Positions 51,907 to 61,869 of a stretch of DNA of 64,000 bases are shown in pieces. Position 1 is the first letter of the stretch; each line of letters begins with the position of its first letter. The notes below the pieces were generated by a model. That model saw only the letters and a list, made by a program, of their open reading frames with translations, did no database searches and was not told where the DNA came from. Position numbers and translations under genes: made by a program. The stretch comes from an uncultured Collinsella sp. (GTDB lineage Bacteria > Actinomycetota > Coriobacteriia > Coriobacteriales > Coriobacteriaceae), in NCBI GenBank assembly GCA_900542165.1, contig UQMM01000002.1:1-64000 (forward strand), read 5' to 3'.

Positions 51907-52698
51907 ATGATCCTGTACTTTAGCGCGACAGGGAACAGCGAACATGTGGCGCGTCGCATTGCGGCGGCGACAGACGACAAGGTTGTGTCGATTGAGCGTT
52001 TTGATGCCGAAGCCCTTCGCCTTGTTGCGACGGAAGGCCCCTGCCAGCTGGGATTTGTTGCTCCGGTGTATGCCTGGGGTCTGCCGACACCGATGATCGA
52101 GTTTTTGAAGACTGCCGACCTGTCGATTGCTGCCGGTGCAAAGGGCGGCGAGCGCCCCTATACGTTCTATGTTTCGACGTACGGTTCGACGACCGGCCAA
52201 TCTGCCAAGTTTGCCCGCGACCTGCTGCACGAGCGTGGGCTCGAGTTGGATGCGGCGATGAGCGTCAAGATGCCCGATACCTGGACGCCTGTTTTCGACC
52301 TGTCTGACCCTCAAAAGGTTGAGGGTATCAATAGAGCTGCCGAGGCGCAGATTGATGCCGTGATCGAGGCGGTGCGGGCACGCCGCACGGGTAACATGAT
52401 GCGCCATCGCGTGCCTCTGTTTGCATCGTGCGCGTATCACGCAATTGGGCTGCCGCGCATGCAACAGACGAGCAAGTTTGCCGTCGATGCCGATCGCTGC
52501 ATCGGCTGCGGCCTGTGTGCCAAGCGCTGCCCCATGGCGGCGATTGAGATGCGCGACGGCCTTCCCGTCTGGACAAAGCCGGAGTGCGCAGCCTGCCTTC
52601 GTTGCCTGCACCGTTGTCCCAAATTTGCCATCTCGCACGGTAAGCGCACAGCATCCCACGGTCAGTACAGGCATCCTAAGCCAGGTGTGAGGATGTAG
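51907..52698 (+). CDS. EFR1-type flavodoxin-ferredoxin fusion
   Basis: The ATG at 51907 (MILYFSATGNSEHVARRIAA) follows AGAGGTACGAG; 263 residues. The N-terminal 160 residues are flavodoxin-like with the FMN loop SATGNS and PVYAWGLPTPMIEFL. The C-terminal part has two 4Fe-4S motifs, CIGCGLCAKRCPMAAIEM and CAACLRCLHRCP. This is the EFR1 family layout. It probably mediates electron transfer to an unknown acceptor. It lies 35 bases after the chloride-channel stop. Confidence 0.93.
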   Translation: MILYFSATGNSEHVARRIAAATDDKVVSIERFDAEALRLVATEGPCQLGFVAPVYAWGLPTPMIEFLKTADLSIAAGAKGGERPYTFYVSTYGSTTGQSAKFARDLLHERGLELDAAMSVKMPDTWTPVFDLSDPQKVEGINRAAEAQIDAVIEAVRARRTGNMMRHRVPLFASCAYHAIGLPRMQQTSKFAVDADRCIGCGLCAKRCPMAAIEMRDGLPVWTKPECAACLRCLHRCPKFAISHGKRTASHGQYRHPKPGVRM

Positions 52699-52713
52699 CG
52701 GCTGCTGGCCGCG

Positions 52714-53589
52714 CTACTTCCAAACTGCGAGCGCGGCGGTGCCCAGTACGATGAGGGCGAGACCGATGGCGCTGCGCCGTGAGAGTTTTTCGTTGAATGC
52801 CAAGCGCGCAAATAGTACCGATACGACAATCGATAGTTTGTCGATCTGCACCACGACGCTCACCTGGCCTGCGGCGATGGCATAGTAATAGAGCAGCCAC
52901 GATGCTCCGGTCGCGATGCCCGATGCCGCGAGAAATACGAGCTCGTAGCGGTCTACGTGCACGGCTTGGCCCATCTTGCCTTTAGCTGCCACGATTGCCC
53001 ATGCCATAACCAGTACCACGCAGGTGCGGATTGCCGTGGCCAGGTTTGACTCGACGCCTTCGATGCCGATCTTAGCGAGGACGGAGGTGAGTGCTGCGAA
53101 CATGGCGGCGCCGAGGGCGTAAGCGAGCCAGGTCCGGTCTTGCTGCTGCTCGGGCCCGGCGGATTGCTGCTTCTCGGTCATTAAAAACGTGCCGAGGGTA
53201 ATGACGGCGGTTCCCACGAGCTTAACCGCAAGGTTGCTCGTCTCGCCAAAAAGCACGATGGCGATCAGCGCGGCGAGCACGGTGCTCATCTTGTCGACCG
53301 GTACGACCTTATTGACGTCTCCGATGCTCAACGCCTTAAAGTAACAGATCCACGAAGCGCCGGTAGCGAGTCCCGAGAGGACGAGAAAGAGCCAGGATCT
53401 GGGTTCGATGCTGCCAATGGTTCCAATGGATCCAGAAATGCCCGCCATTGCCCAGGCGAAAACGAGCACCACGCAGGTGCGAATGGCCGTCGCGACATCG
53501 GAGTCGGTCTGCTTGATGCCGCATTTGGCCAAGATGGATGTGATGCCGGCAAAGAATGCTGACGCAAATGCTGCGACGACCCACGACAC
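52714..53589 (-). CDS. EamA/DMT-family transporter
   Basis: 291 residues with ten predicted membrane spans made of two EamA repeats. The repeats are easy to see: SILAKCGIKQTDSDVATAIR in the first and SVLAKIGIEGVESNLATAIR in the second, each followed by TCVVLV. It exports an unknown small metabolite. A basic C-terminus (TAALAVWK) ends the protein. It converges with the EFR1 gene with 15 bases between stops. Confidence 0.92.
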   Translation of the reverse strand: MSWVVAAFASAFFAGITSILAKCGIKQTDSDVATAIRTCVVLVFAWAMAGISGSIGTIGSIEPRSWLFLVLSGLATGASWICYFKALSIGDVNKVVPVDKMSTVLAALIAIVLFGETSNLAVKLVGTAVITLGTFLMTEKQQSAGPEQQQDRTWLAYALGAAMFAALTSVLAKIGIEGVESNLATAIRTCVVLVMAWAIVAAKGKMGQAVHVDRYELVFLAASGIATGASWLLYYYAIAAGQVSVVVQIDKLSIVVSVLFARLAFNEKLSRRSAIGLALIVLGTAALAVWK

Positions 53590-53657
53590 GGGTTGAGCGC
53601 CTCCTCAAAAAAGACCACGCCAGATCTATGGCGCATGTCCAATGATACCGCGCTTGC

Positions 53658-54365
53658 CTATAGGTTGCGTGCCCGGTAGACCTTGGTGCTGATGGCGCAG
53701 CTGACAGCGCCAAGGACGACCGTTGCCAGCGCGGCAATTCCTGCGCACAGGAAGCCAAGAACGGAAGGATCGGGATTCGCCCCGGCAATCATCGACATGA
53801 GCTGGTTGCTGATGGGGTTGAATGAGTTTAGCGTGACCATGATAAGGCACATGTATAGGGCGTATAGACCAACGGATAGGCGTTGCGCCTTCATGTGTTC
53901 AAATCGAAAGAACAGAGGCAGTGCCAAAAACACCGCCATGAGGGAGAAAAGCATCGATATTGCCGAGGCGATTGCGGTCTCAAAGACGGTCTCTCCCGTG
54001 GAGGGGATACCCACGCTGTTTAAGATCGGGATGGCGACGATACTCAACAGCACGGCCGCGCACGTCATGATGACCGAGAAAATAGTGATGCACAGGTAGC
54101 GTGCGCTGACGATGTCTTTGCGTGAGATGGGCAGCGTTGCCCGATAGCGCTCCCATCCGTTTTGGTTGTCGAGCCCGGCCAGCGACGTCATGGCCATGAT
54201 AGGCGACATGGCACTGATCGCGAAGGCGCCGGCGGCGCTCATATCGGAATCACCATTCGATGCCCTGACGGCGGTCAGCACGACGAAGATGAACAGGCCG
54301 ACACCTGCGATGCTCGGGACGAGCGTGCGAACGATGGCGAGCTCGGATATAAAGGCGCGTTTCAT
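53658..54365 (-). CDS. ABC-2-type transporter permease
   Basis: A 235-residue membrane protein with six hydrophobic spans and the GWERYRATLPISRKDIVSAR loop seen in ABC-2 permeases of the YtrC/ABC2_membrane type. Its start overlaps the ATPase gene stop by 4 bases (ATGA). Together with the ATPase and the GntR regulator it forms a Ytr-like operon, a cell-envelope stress or peptide resistance arrangement in related bacteria. Confidence 0.9.
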   Translation of the reverse strand: MKRAFISELAIVRTLVPSIAGVGLFIFVVLTAVRASNGDSDMSAAGAFAISAMSPIMAMTSLAGLDNQNGWERYRATLPISRKDIVSARYLCITIFSVIMTCAAVLLSIVAIPILNSVGIPSTGETVFETAIASAISMLFSLMAVFLALPLFFRFEHMKAQRLSVGLYALYMCLIMVTLNSFNPISNQLMSMIAGANPDPSVLGFLCAGIAALATVVLGAVSCAISTKVYRARNL

Positions 54366-55243
54366 TTCGAAGCCCCTTTCAGCGTGAGGCGCAGATAGTC
54401 ATCAATGGTTGCCCGATCGCAGGGAATCTCGGGAAAGGCCTCGAGCGTTTCGCGACGGTTGGGTACGAGGACGTCCACGCTGTAGACGTGGTGAACGGCA
54501 CGGGCGCCTTCGACGCAAGCCATAAGCTCGGCAGCCTGCGCTTGGGTACAGTGGGCGATGCCGGCGCGGTCGGTAATATCCTCGCGCGGTAGGTCAAAAA
54601 TAATCGAGCCGTTATCGATGCAGATGACGCGGTCGGCGGCGCGATCGAGGTCGGATGTAATGTGGCTCGAGAGCAGCACGCTGTGCTGGCCGTCGGCGAC
54701 AAAGGCAAGCAGCTCATCAAGCAGTTCCTCGCGTGCCATGGGATCGAGGCCCGCGGTGGCTTCGTCCAAAACGAGCAGCTTGGCATTGTGGCTGAGTGCA
54801 CAGGCAAGCTGCAGTTTCATGCCCATGCCGCGGGAGAGGTCCTTGACTTTTGTCTTGGGATCGAGGCCAAACCGGTTGATGAATCCGGCGAACGTTTCGC
54901 GGTCCCACGTGGGGTACGCCGGGCCTACGAGCGACTCGATCTGGCCCACCTTGAGCGTGGAGGGGAAGGGGCATGTGTCCAGGACAAGACCGACGCGGGA
55001 GCGCAGGCAGCGCTGTGTCTCATCGGGCGCGTCGGCGCCACAGCGCTGCCCAAACAGGCGCACCTCGCCGGCATCGAGCTTGATAAGCCCGAGCGCGGCG
55101 CGAATGGTCGTTGTCTTGCCGGCACCGTTAGCGCCCACAAAGCCAACAATCTGGCCGGGCTCCACGGCGAGCGTGACATCACGCAGCGAAAAACAGTCGC
55201 TCACGCGGCGTGAGACACCTTTGAGTTCTAGCAAGTTTTGCAT
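54362..55243 (-). CDS. ABC transporter ATP-binding protein
   Basis: The ATG at 55243 (MQNLLELKGVSRRVSDCF) follows AAAGGCTATACC; 293 residues. Walker A is GANGAGKTT, the signature is KDLSRGMGMKLQLACAL and Walker B is LLVLDEATAGLD. The C-terminal 70 residues are an accessory part found in CcmA/YtrB-like ATPases. Partner permease is downstream with a 4-base overlap; a GntR-family repressor gene precedes it by 23 bases. Residues before this ATG in the same frame are out of keeping with the family and were excluded. Confidence 0.93.
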   Translation of the reverse strand: MQNLLELKGVSRRVSDCFSLRDVTLAVEPGQIVGFVGANGAGKTTTIRAALGLIKLDAGEVRLFGQRCGADAPDETQRCLRSRVGLVLDTCPFPSTLKVGQIESLVGPAYPTWDRETFAGFINRFGLDPKTKVKDLSRGMGMKLQLACALSHNAKLLVLDEATAGLDPMAREELLDELLAFVADGQHSVLLSSHITSDLDRAADRVICIDNGSIIFDLPREDITDRAGIAHCTQAQAAELMACVEGARAVHHVYSVDVLVPNRRETLEAFPEIPCDRATIDDYLRLTLKGASK

Positions 55244-55266
55244 GGTATAGCCTTTCTTGCAGATGG

Positions 55267-55647
55267 CTACTGCATGGTTTCGGGGGCTACCAGGTCGAGC
55301 ATCTCGTGCAGTTTGTCGCGCGTGACGCCCAAGGCTTCGGCTTGGCTCGCCGCTTGCGCAAGCAGCTCTTCGATATGGCAGAGCTGGTTTTCGCGCAAGA
55401 GCTCCTGGTTGCCCTCGGCGACAAAACAGCCCTTGCCCTGCACGGTGCAGATAAACCCGAGCTGTTCCAGGTCGGCGTAGGCGCGCTTGGTGGTGATGAC
55501 GCTCACGCCAAGATCGCTCGCGAGTGCACGGATGCTGGGGAGTTTGGCTCCCGCAACGAGCGTGCCCGATAAGATCTGAGCTTTGACTTGCGAGGTTATC
55601 TGCTCGTAGATGGGCTTGTCGCTCGAATTGGATAGGATGATGTCCAC
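55267..55647 (-). CDS. GntR-family regulator, YtrA type
   Basis: A 126-residue protein: a GntR winged helix (PIYEQITSQVKAQILSGTLV, GAKLPSIRALASDLGVSVIT, TKRAYADLEQLGFI) and a short C-terminal helix. The short effector part is typical of the YtrA subfamily, which represses an adjacent ABC transporter operon. A dyad GTGTATATA/TATATACAC lies just upstream of the start, a likely operator for autoregulation. Confidence 0.94.
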   Translation of the reverse strand: MDIILSNSSDKPIYEQITSQVKAQILSGTLVAGAKLPSIRALASDLGVSVITTKRAYADLEQLGFICTVQGKGCFVAEGNQELLRENQLCHIEELLAQAASQAEALGVTRDKLHEMLDLVAPETMQ

Positions 55648-55674
55648 AGCGGCTCCTTAGCTGTTGGGCTACAC

Positions 55675-55706
55675 GTGTATATAACCGGTAAGCACAGTAT
55701 ATACAC
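55675..55706 (-). promoter_or_regulatory. YtrA-type operator
   Basis: GTGTATATA (55675-55683) and TATATACAC (55698-55706) are perfect arms, 14 bases apart. The site is 28 bases upstream of the GntR gene start and covers its probable promoter. It is the expected position for autorepression. Confidence 0.7.
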
Positions 55707-55862
55707 ACTATGCACAGTTCTGCAAGAGGCAAATACCGATTGGCCCGGCTACCCAGGCCCCAACTGATGAATTTGTCCTGATAGGCGCCCTAGAGCGGGA
55801 TTTCGCGGCTACAATAGTGCGGTTACAACGACGTAATGCACTCAATGCAAGAAAGGATCCGC

Positions 55863-57476
<1,614 letters not shown>

Positions 57477-57632
57477 CGCATCGGCGCGGTGGCCCTGCGG
57501 GGCTGCCGCGCCGGTTGCTTGCCTGATGCCGTGTGAGCGGCTATCATACCCACCGTCGTCTTAAGACCGAGGCGTCCGAGCAGTTCGGGTCCGATATCCT
57601 GCTCGTTAAACCTAAAACCAAAGGAGTACATA

Positions 57633-58355
57633 ATGATCAAGAAGGTCATGGAGGACTATAAGGTCCTGTTGCGGAGCATTCCCGCGGCAACGGTTTCGCT
57701 GTTTTTCGTGAGCGTCATCATGATGAACCTGCTGGCCAACAAAGAGCTTATCAGCCTGCCGTATCTGGCACTCGATTGCGGCTTTGTGGTGAGCTGGGTT
57801 TCGTTTTTGTGCCAGGACATGATCTGTAAGCGCTTTGGCGCCAAGGCATCCATCAAGATCTCTATCCTCGCACTGGCGGTCAACCTTGCCGTGAGCCTGT
57901 GCTTTTGGGCATGCTCGCTCACGCCCGGCATGTGGGGCGCCTACTACGACACGGGCATGATCGAGGTCAACACCGCCCTTAACGCCACCATCGGCGGCAC
58001 CTGGTACGTGGTGCTGGGCTCTTCGCTTGCCATGCTCGTCTCTGCCGTGGTTAACTCCACGCTCAACCAGTCGCTTGGCCGTATGCTCAAGAAGAATAAC
58101 TTTGCGAGCTTTGCCTTCCGTTCCTATGTGTCCACGGGTGTTGGCCAGTTTATCGACAACCTGGTCTTTGCCATTGTGGTGAGCCACACGTTCTTTGGTT
58201 GGACCTGGGTGCAAGTCCTTATGTGCTCGCTGACCGGCGCTGTCGCCGAGCTGCTGTGCGAGGTCTTCCTGAGCCCCGTGGGCTACAAGGTCGTGCGCGG
58301 CTGGGAGCGTGAGAATGTGGGCTCCGAGTACCTCGAGCGCCACGCAACCGCCTAA
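57633..58355 (+). CDS. VUT/YhhQ-type transporter, probable queuosine precursor transporter
   Basis: 240 residues with six membrane spans. The features DYKVLLRSIPAATVSLFFV, CQDMICKRFGAKASIKISI and GQFIDNLVFAIVVSHTFFG match the VUT/YhhQ family. Those proteins import queuosine precursors such as 7-cyano-7-deazaguanine; this member is divergent, so substrate is inferred. An AAAGGAGTAC ribosome binding site precedes the start. Gene for a short-chain dehydrogenase follows after 9 bases. Confidence 0.9.
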   Translation: MIKKVMEDYKVLLRSIPAATVSLFFVSVIMMNLLANKELISLPYLALDCGFVVSWVSFLCQDMICKRFGAKASIKISILALAVNLAVSLCFWACSLTPGMWGAYYDTGMIEVNTALNATIGGTWYVVLGSSLAMLVSAVVNSTLNQSLGRMLKKNNFASFAFRSYVSTGVGQFIDNLVFAIVVSHTFFGWTWVQVLMCSLTGAVAELLCEVFLSPVGYKVVRGWERENVGSEYLERHATA

Positions 58356-58364
58356 GGAGCAAGT

Positions 58365-59045
58365 ATGCGGGTTTTGATCACGGGCGCTTCGGGCGGTATC
58401 GGAGCCGCGTGCGTGCAGCGCTTTTTGGACGAGGGCCACGAGGTCGTGGGCTTTGATCTGCTGCCGGCGGCGATCGAACACGAGCGCTACCGCCATCTGA
58501 TCGTTGACGTCCGCGAGCCGGACTCGTTTCCAGTTGACCTTGAACCCCAGGTAATCGTCAACGTTGCCGGTACGCAGGATTCGGCCGACGACATCGCCGC
58601 CAACCTGTGTGGCACCATCAACGTGACCGAGCGCTACGCCTTTGTGGGGGAGGGGCTTGCCGCCAAGCCGACGCCGGCTATTAAATCCGTGGTCAATGTG
58701 GGGTCGGCGAGCGGGCATACGGGATCGGAGTTTCCCGCCTATGCTGCCAGCAAGGGCGGCGTTATCGCCTACACCAAAAACCTTGCAAACCGCCTGGCGC
58801 CGCAGGCCATCGCCAACAGTGTGGACCCGGGTGGCGTTATCACGCCGCTCAACCGTTGTGTGATGGAAGACGAGCACCTGTGGAACCAGATTATGGAGCT
58901 CACGCCGCTTAAACGCTGGGCTACCGCCCAAGAGATCGCCGAGTGGATTTACTTTGTGGGCGTGACCAACCGGTTTATGACCGGGCAGAGCCTGTTGATC
59001 GATGGCGGCGAGGCCGGCCGCACACAATTTATTTGGCCCGAATAG
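58365..59045 (+). CDS. short-chain dehydrogenase/reductase
   Basis: A 226-residue SDR enzyme. The cofactor loop TGASGGIGAACVQR is at residues 5-18. The catalytic Ser and Tyr-x-x-x-Lys lie in NVGSASGHTGSEFPAYAASK. The C-terminal substrate region ends FMTGQSLLIDGGEA. It starts 9 bases after the transporter gene and shares its transcript. Substrate unknown; an NAD(P)-dependent oxidation of an alcohol group is expected. Confidence 0.94.
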   Translation: MRVLITGASGGIGAACVQRFLDEGHEVVGFDLLPAAIEHERYRHLIVDVREPDSFPVDLEPQVIVNVAGTQDSADDIAANLCGTINVTERYAFVGEGLAAKPTPAIKSVVNVGSASGHTGSEFPAYAASKGGVIAYTKNLANRLAPQAIANSVDPGGVITPLNRCVMEDEHLWNQIMELTPLKRWATAQEIAEWIYFVGVTNRFMTGQSLLIDGGEAGRTQFIWPE

Positions 59046-59047
59046 GA

Positions 59048-59083
59048 AACGCGCCCGATGGAAAGCCGTCGGGCGCGTTTTTG
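59048..59083 (+). terminator. intrinsic terminator after the dehydrogenase gene
   Basis: ACGCGCCCGATGG and CCGTCGGGCGCGT form a long stem with loop AAAG, followed by TTTTT. It also faces the end of the convergent ung gene. Confidence 0.88.
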
Positions 59084-59095
59084 ATGCATCGATTT

Positions 59096-59821
59096 TTAGC
59101 CGATGCAAGTCCAGTTGACGGGGGTCGAGCCGTACTGTTCGAGTAGCCGATTAGCTGCTGAGAAGGGACGCGACCCCATAAAGGCGGGGAGTTCTGCCGT
59201 GGCACGGTTGGCCGAAAGCGGCGAGGGGTGTGTAGAGGCCAAGCAAAACTTGCCGGTTGCCTTGCCCGCGCCGGTAGCGGCGAGCTTGCCTTCGACCATC
59301 TGCTGGGCAAAGCGACCCCATGCCAAAAAGACTACCGGTTGGGGCAGCTGGCAGCAGCGTTCGATAACATAGTCGGTCAGGGTGCTCCAGCCCAGTTTGG
59401 CGTGCGAGTTCGCGGCGTGTTCGCGCACGGTGAGCGTAGTGTTGAGAAGCAGGACGCCCTGCTGTGCCCATGGGGTTAGGTCTCCCGTAGCGGGAATGGG
59501 GCAACCCAGATCGGCTTTGAGTTCCTTATAGATGTTACGCAGGCTCGGCGGCAATTTGGTTTGCGTCGCGGGGACCGAGAACGACAGCCCCATTGCCTGG
59601 TTGGGTCCGTGATAGGGATCTTGACCCAAGATGACAACCTCGACCTGGTCGGCCGGCGTGTAGGCGAGGGCATTGAGGATGTCGTCTTGTGCCGGGTAGA
59701 TGGTCTGCTCGGCACGCAAAAGGGCGATGCGCCCGAGCAGCTGGTTCGTAGTGTCACGTACCGGCTGCGGCGCATCGCCCAACCAAGTTGCTATGTTGCG
59801 GTCGCGGGTCGCGGCGTCCAT
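59096..59821 (-). CDS. ung: uracil-DNA glycosylase
   Basis: 241 residues, full-length family 1 uracil-DNA glycosylase. The water-activating loop is GQDPYHGPNQ with Asp68. The leucine intercalation loop is HPSPLSANR, and QGVLLLNTTLTVR is a further conserved piece. It removes uracil from DNA in base excision repair. The C-terminus ends NRLLEQYGSTPVNWTC. Confidence 0.97.
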   Translation of the reverse strand: MDAATRDRNIATWLGDAPQPVRDTTNQLLGRIALLRAEQTIYPAQDDILNALAYTPADQVEVVILGQDPYHGPNQAMGLSFSVPATQTKLPPSLRNIYKELKADLGCPIPATGDLTPWAQQGVLLLNTTLTVREHAANSHAKLGWSTLTDYVIERCCQLPQPVVFLAWGRFAQQMVEGKLAATGAGKATGKFCLASTHPSPLSANRATAELPAFMGSRPFSAANRLLEQYGSTPVNWTCIG

Positions 59822-59908
59822 GGGGCTCCTTTACGTCAGATGCTCTGTCGGTATCTATTGTAAAGGCGTCCGGAGACCTTTATGCCACGGCTACAAAAGG
59901 TGAGGCGC

Positions 59909-60817
59909 TTACGAGGCTCGCTCGGGCGTTCCTGCCATGCGGGCATGGTCGTGAGCATGCGCATGAAGTCGCGGGAGCTGCACGGTTGCCGCCATGACGC
60001 CGGTTAGGATGAGGGCGGCGCCAAAGAAGGCGATGGGGCTCAGGACCTCGCCAACCAAGAAGAACGAAAAGACGGCGGAGCAGACCGGCTCGAGCGAGAA
60101 GGCGAAGCCGGTGGTCTCGGCAGGCACGTGGGGCTGCACGAGTGTTTGGGTGATAAAGCCGTAGGCAGAGCAGATGAGTGCGAGCGCGACGACAACGACG
60201 ATCTCGCTGGGCGTGCTGGGAAGCGTGAAGCCGCCAAAGACGCATGCGGCAATGCCCGAGAACAGGCCGCCAAAGCCCAGCTGCCAAACGCCCAGAGCAA
60301 GCGGATCGACTTCTTCGACAAAGCGCTTGGCTACGATAATGTGGCCGGCATAGATAAAAGCGGAGAGCAGCATGATGAGCGCGCCCGGATTCAGGCTGGT
60401 GAAGTCGGTGCCCGAGAGCAGCAACATGCCGCAGGTGACGATGGCGGTGCCGATGAGCACTTTGCGCTCGGGGGCGCGGCGCAGCAGGGCGGCGTTGGCA
60501 AACGGCACGATCACGACCGTCAGGCTCTGCAAAAAGCCGGCAGTGGAGGCAGAGGTGAGGCTGGAGCCCAGGCACATGCAGGTGAGCTCGGTTGCCATGA
60601 TGGCGCCGATGATGGCGGCGCGAACCATAAGGTCGCGGTTGATGCGGAACGCGCGCTTGTGGAAGAGCAGCAGGCAGACCACAAAGGCGATGATGCAGCG
60701 TAGCGCGACGATGCTCGTGGCGTTCATGCTGTCCATGCCGATCTTCATGAGAGGGTACGAAAAGCCCCATGCGACGGGAACGGAAAATGAGAGCGCGATT
60801 GCTTTTTTGCGATCCAT
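59909..60817 (-). CDS. EamA/DMT-family transporter
   Basis: 302 residues with ten membrane spans in two EamA repeats (GFSYPLMKIGMDSMNATSIV; then AGHIIVAKRFVEEVDPLALG). The C-terminus ends in a histidine-rich tail, LHAHAHDHARMAG. That tail might bind metal, but the substrate is unknown. A divergent LysR regulator at 60976 is 158 bases away and may control it. Confidence 0.92.
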   Translation of the reverse strand: MDRKKAIALSFSVPVAWGFSYPLMKIGMDSMNATSIVALRCIIAFVVCLLLFHKRAFRINRDLMVRAAIIGAIMATELTCMCLGSSLTSASTAGFLQSLTVVIVPFANAALLRRAPERKVLIGTAIVTCGMLLLSGTDFTSLNPGALIMLLSAFIYAGHIIVAKRFVEEVDPLALGVWQLGFGGLFSGIAACVFGGFTLPSTPSEIVVVVALALICSAYGFITQTLVQPHVPAETTGFAFSLEPVCSAVFSFFLVGEVLSPIAFFGAALILTGVMAATVQLPRLHAHAHDHARMAGTPERAS

Positions 60818-60975
60818 GGGACTCCTTTTGTTACAGAACGGTTTCGTACAAAGGATTCTGCTCCCAGATGTGGATGTAGTAAAGCGAATGTATCTTCAGT
60901 ATGATTAAGAAATGCTAAAGTAGGCGCGAAAAGCGCTGACAAAACGTTTTACGGCTGCATTGATGTGGAGGCACG

Positions 60976-61842
60976 ATGACATCGCGGTATCAGATTGTTT
61001 GTATGGTGGTCGATCGCGGCAGTCTTAAGGGCGCGGCGGACGAGCTGGGCTATACGCAAAGTGCGGTGAGCCAGGCCGTCAAAGCGCTCGAGCGCGAGCT
61101 GGGTACCACGCTTATCGAGCGCGGAAAGCAGGGCGTTACGCTTACGCGCGACGGTAAACAATATCTGCCGTACCTGCGCCAGATCGTGACTGCCGAGGCC
61201 GAGCTCGAGGGCAAGCGCCAGGAGCTGCTGGGGCTTTCGTCGACCGATATTCGCATTGCGACGTTTACCAACGTGAGTCGAACCGTGTTGCCGCGCGTGA
61301 TCCGCGACTTTGGGGCCCTGCATCCGGGCGTGCACTTTACCCTCAAGCAGGGCGATTACACGCGCAACGCCCAGTGGGTGCACGATGGCGTGGTTGACTT
61401 TTGCTTTACGGCACGCGGGTTTACCGCTGGTCTCGAGAAGCGCGTGGTCTATCACGACGAGTTGGTAGCATTATTGCCGGCCGCGCATCCACTGACGGCA
61501 AAGGAAAAGGTGACACTCGCCGACCTGGCGTCCGAGCCGTTTGTGCTGCTGGATGAGGGCGAACAGAGCCTGGTGCTCGATGCATTTGCTGCGCATGGCC
61601 TGTCGCCGTATGTGACGAGTGAGGTGACCGACGACTACACCATCATGGCGATGGTGGAGGAGGGCCTAGGCGTGAGCATGCTATATCGCCGTACCGTTGA
61701 GGGCATGCGAGCCGATATTCGCGTGCGGCCCATCGTGCACGCTCCCTCGCGCGACGTAGTAGCGGCCTGGCGCAGCTGGGATACCATGCCCATCGCCACG
61801 AGGCGCTTTATCGACTATATGAGCTCGCATATTGTCAATTAA
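60976..61842 (+). CDS. LysR-family transcriptional regulator
   Basis: 288 residues. The helix-turn-helix is at 1-60 (YQIVCMVVDRGSLKGAADEL, GYTQSAVSQAVKALERELGT). The effector domain runs from about 90 to the end (STDIRIATFTNVSRTVLPRV). It is divergent from the EamA transporter gene, the typical layout for a LysR-controlled exporter. The effector is unknown. Confidence 0.94.
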   Translation: MTSRYQIVCMVVDRGSLKGAADELGYTQSAVSQAVKALERELGTTLIERGKQGVTLTRDGKQYLPYLRQIVTAEAELEGKRQELLGLSSTDIRIATFTNVSRTVLPRVIRDFGALHPGVHFTLKQGDYTRNAQWVHDGVVDFCFTARGFTAGLEKRVVYHDELVALLPAAHPLTAKEKVTLADLASEPFVLLDEGEQSLVLDAFAAHGLSPYVTSEVTDDYTIMAMVEEGLGVSMLYRRTVEGMRADIRVRPIVHAPSRDVVAAWRSWDTMPIATRRFIDYMSSHIVN

Positions 61843-61869
61843 TGACTGGCGTGGCGTTGAGTGCGGTGT

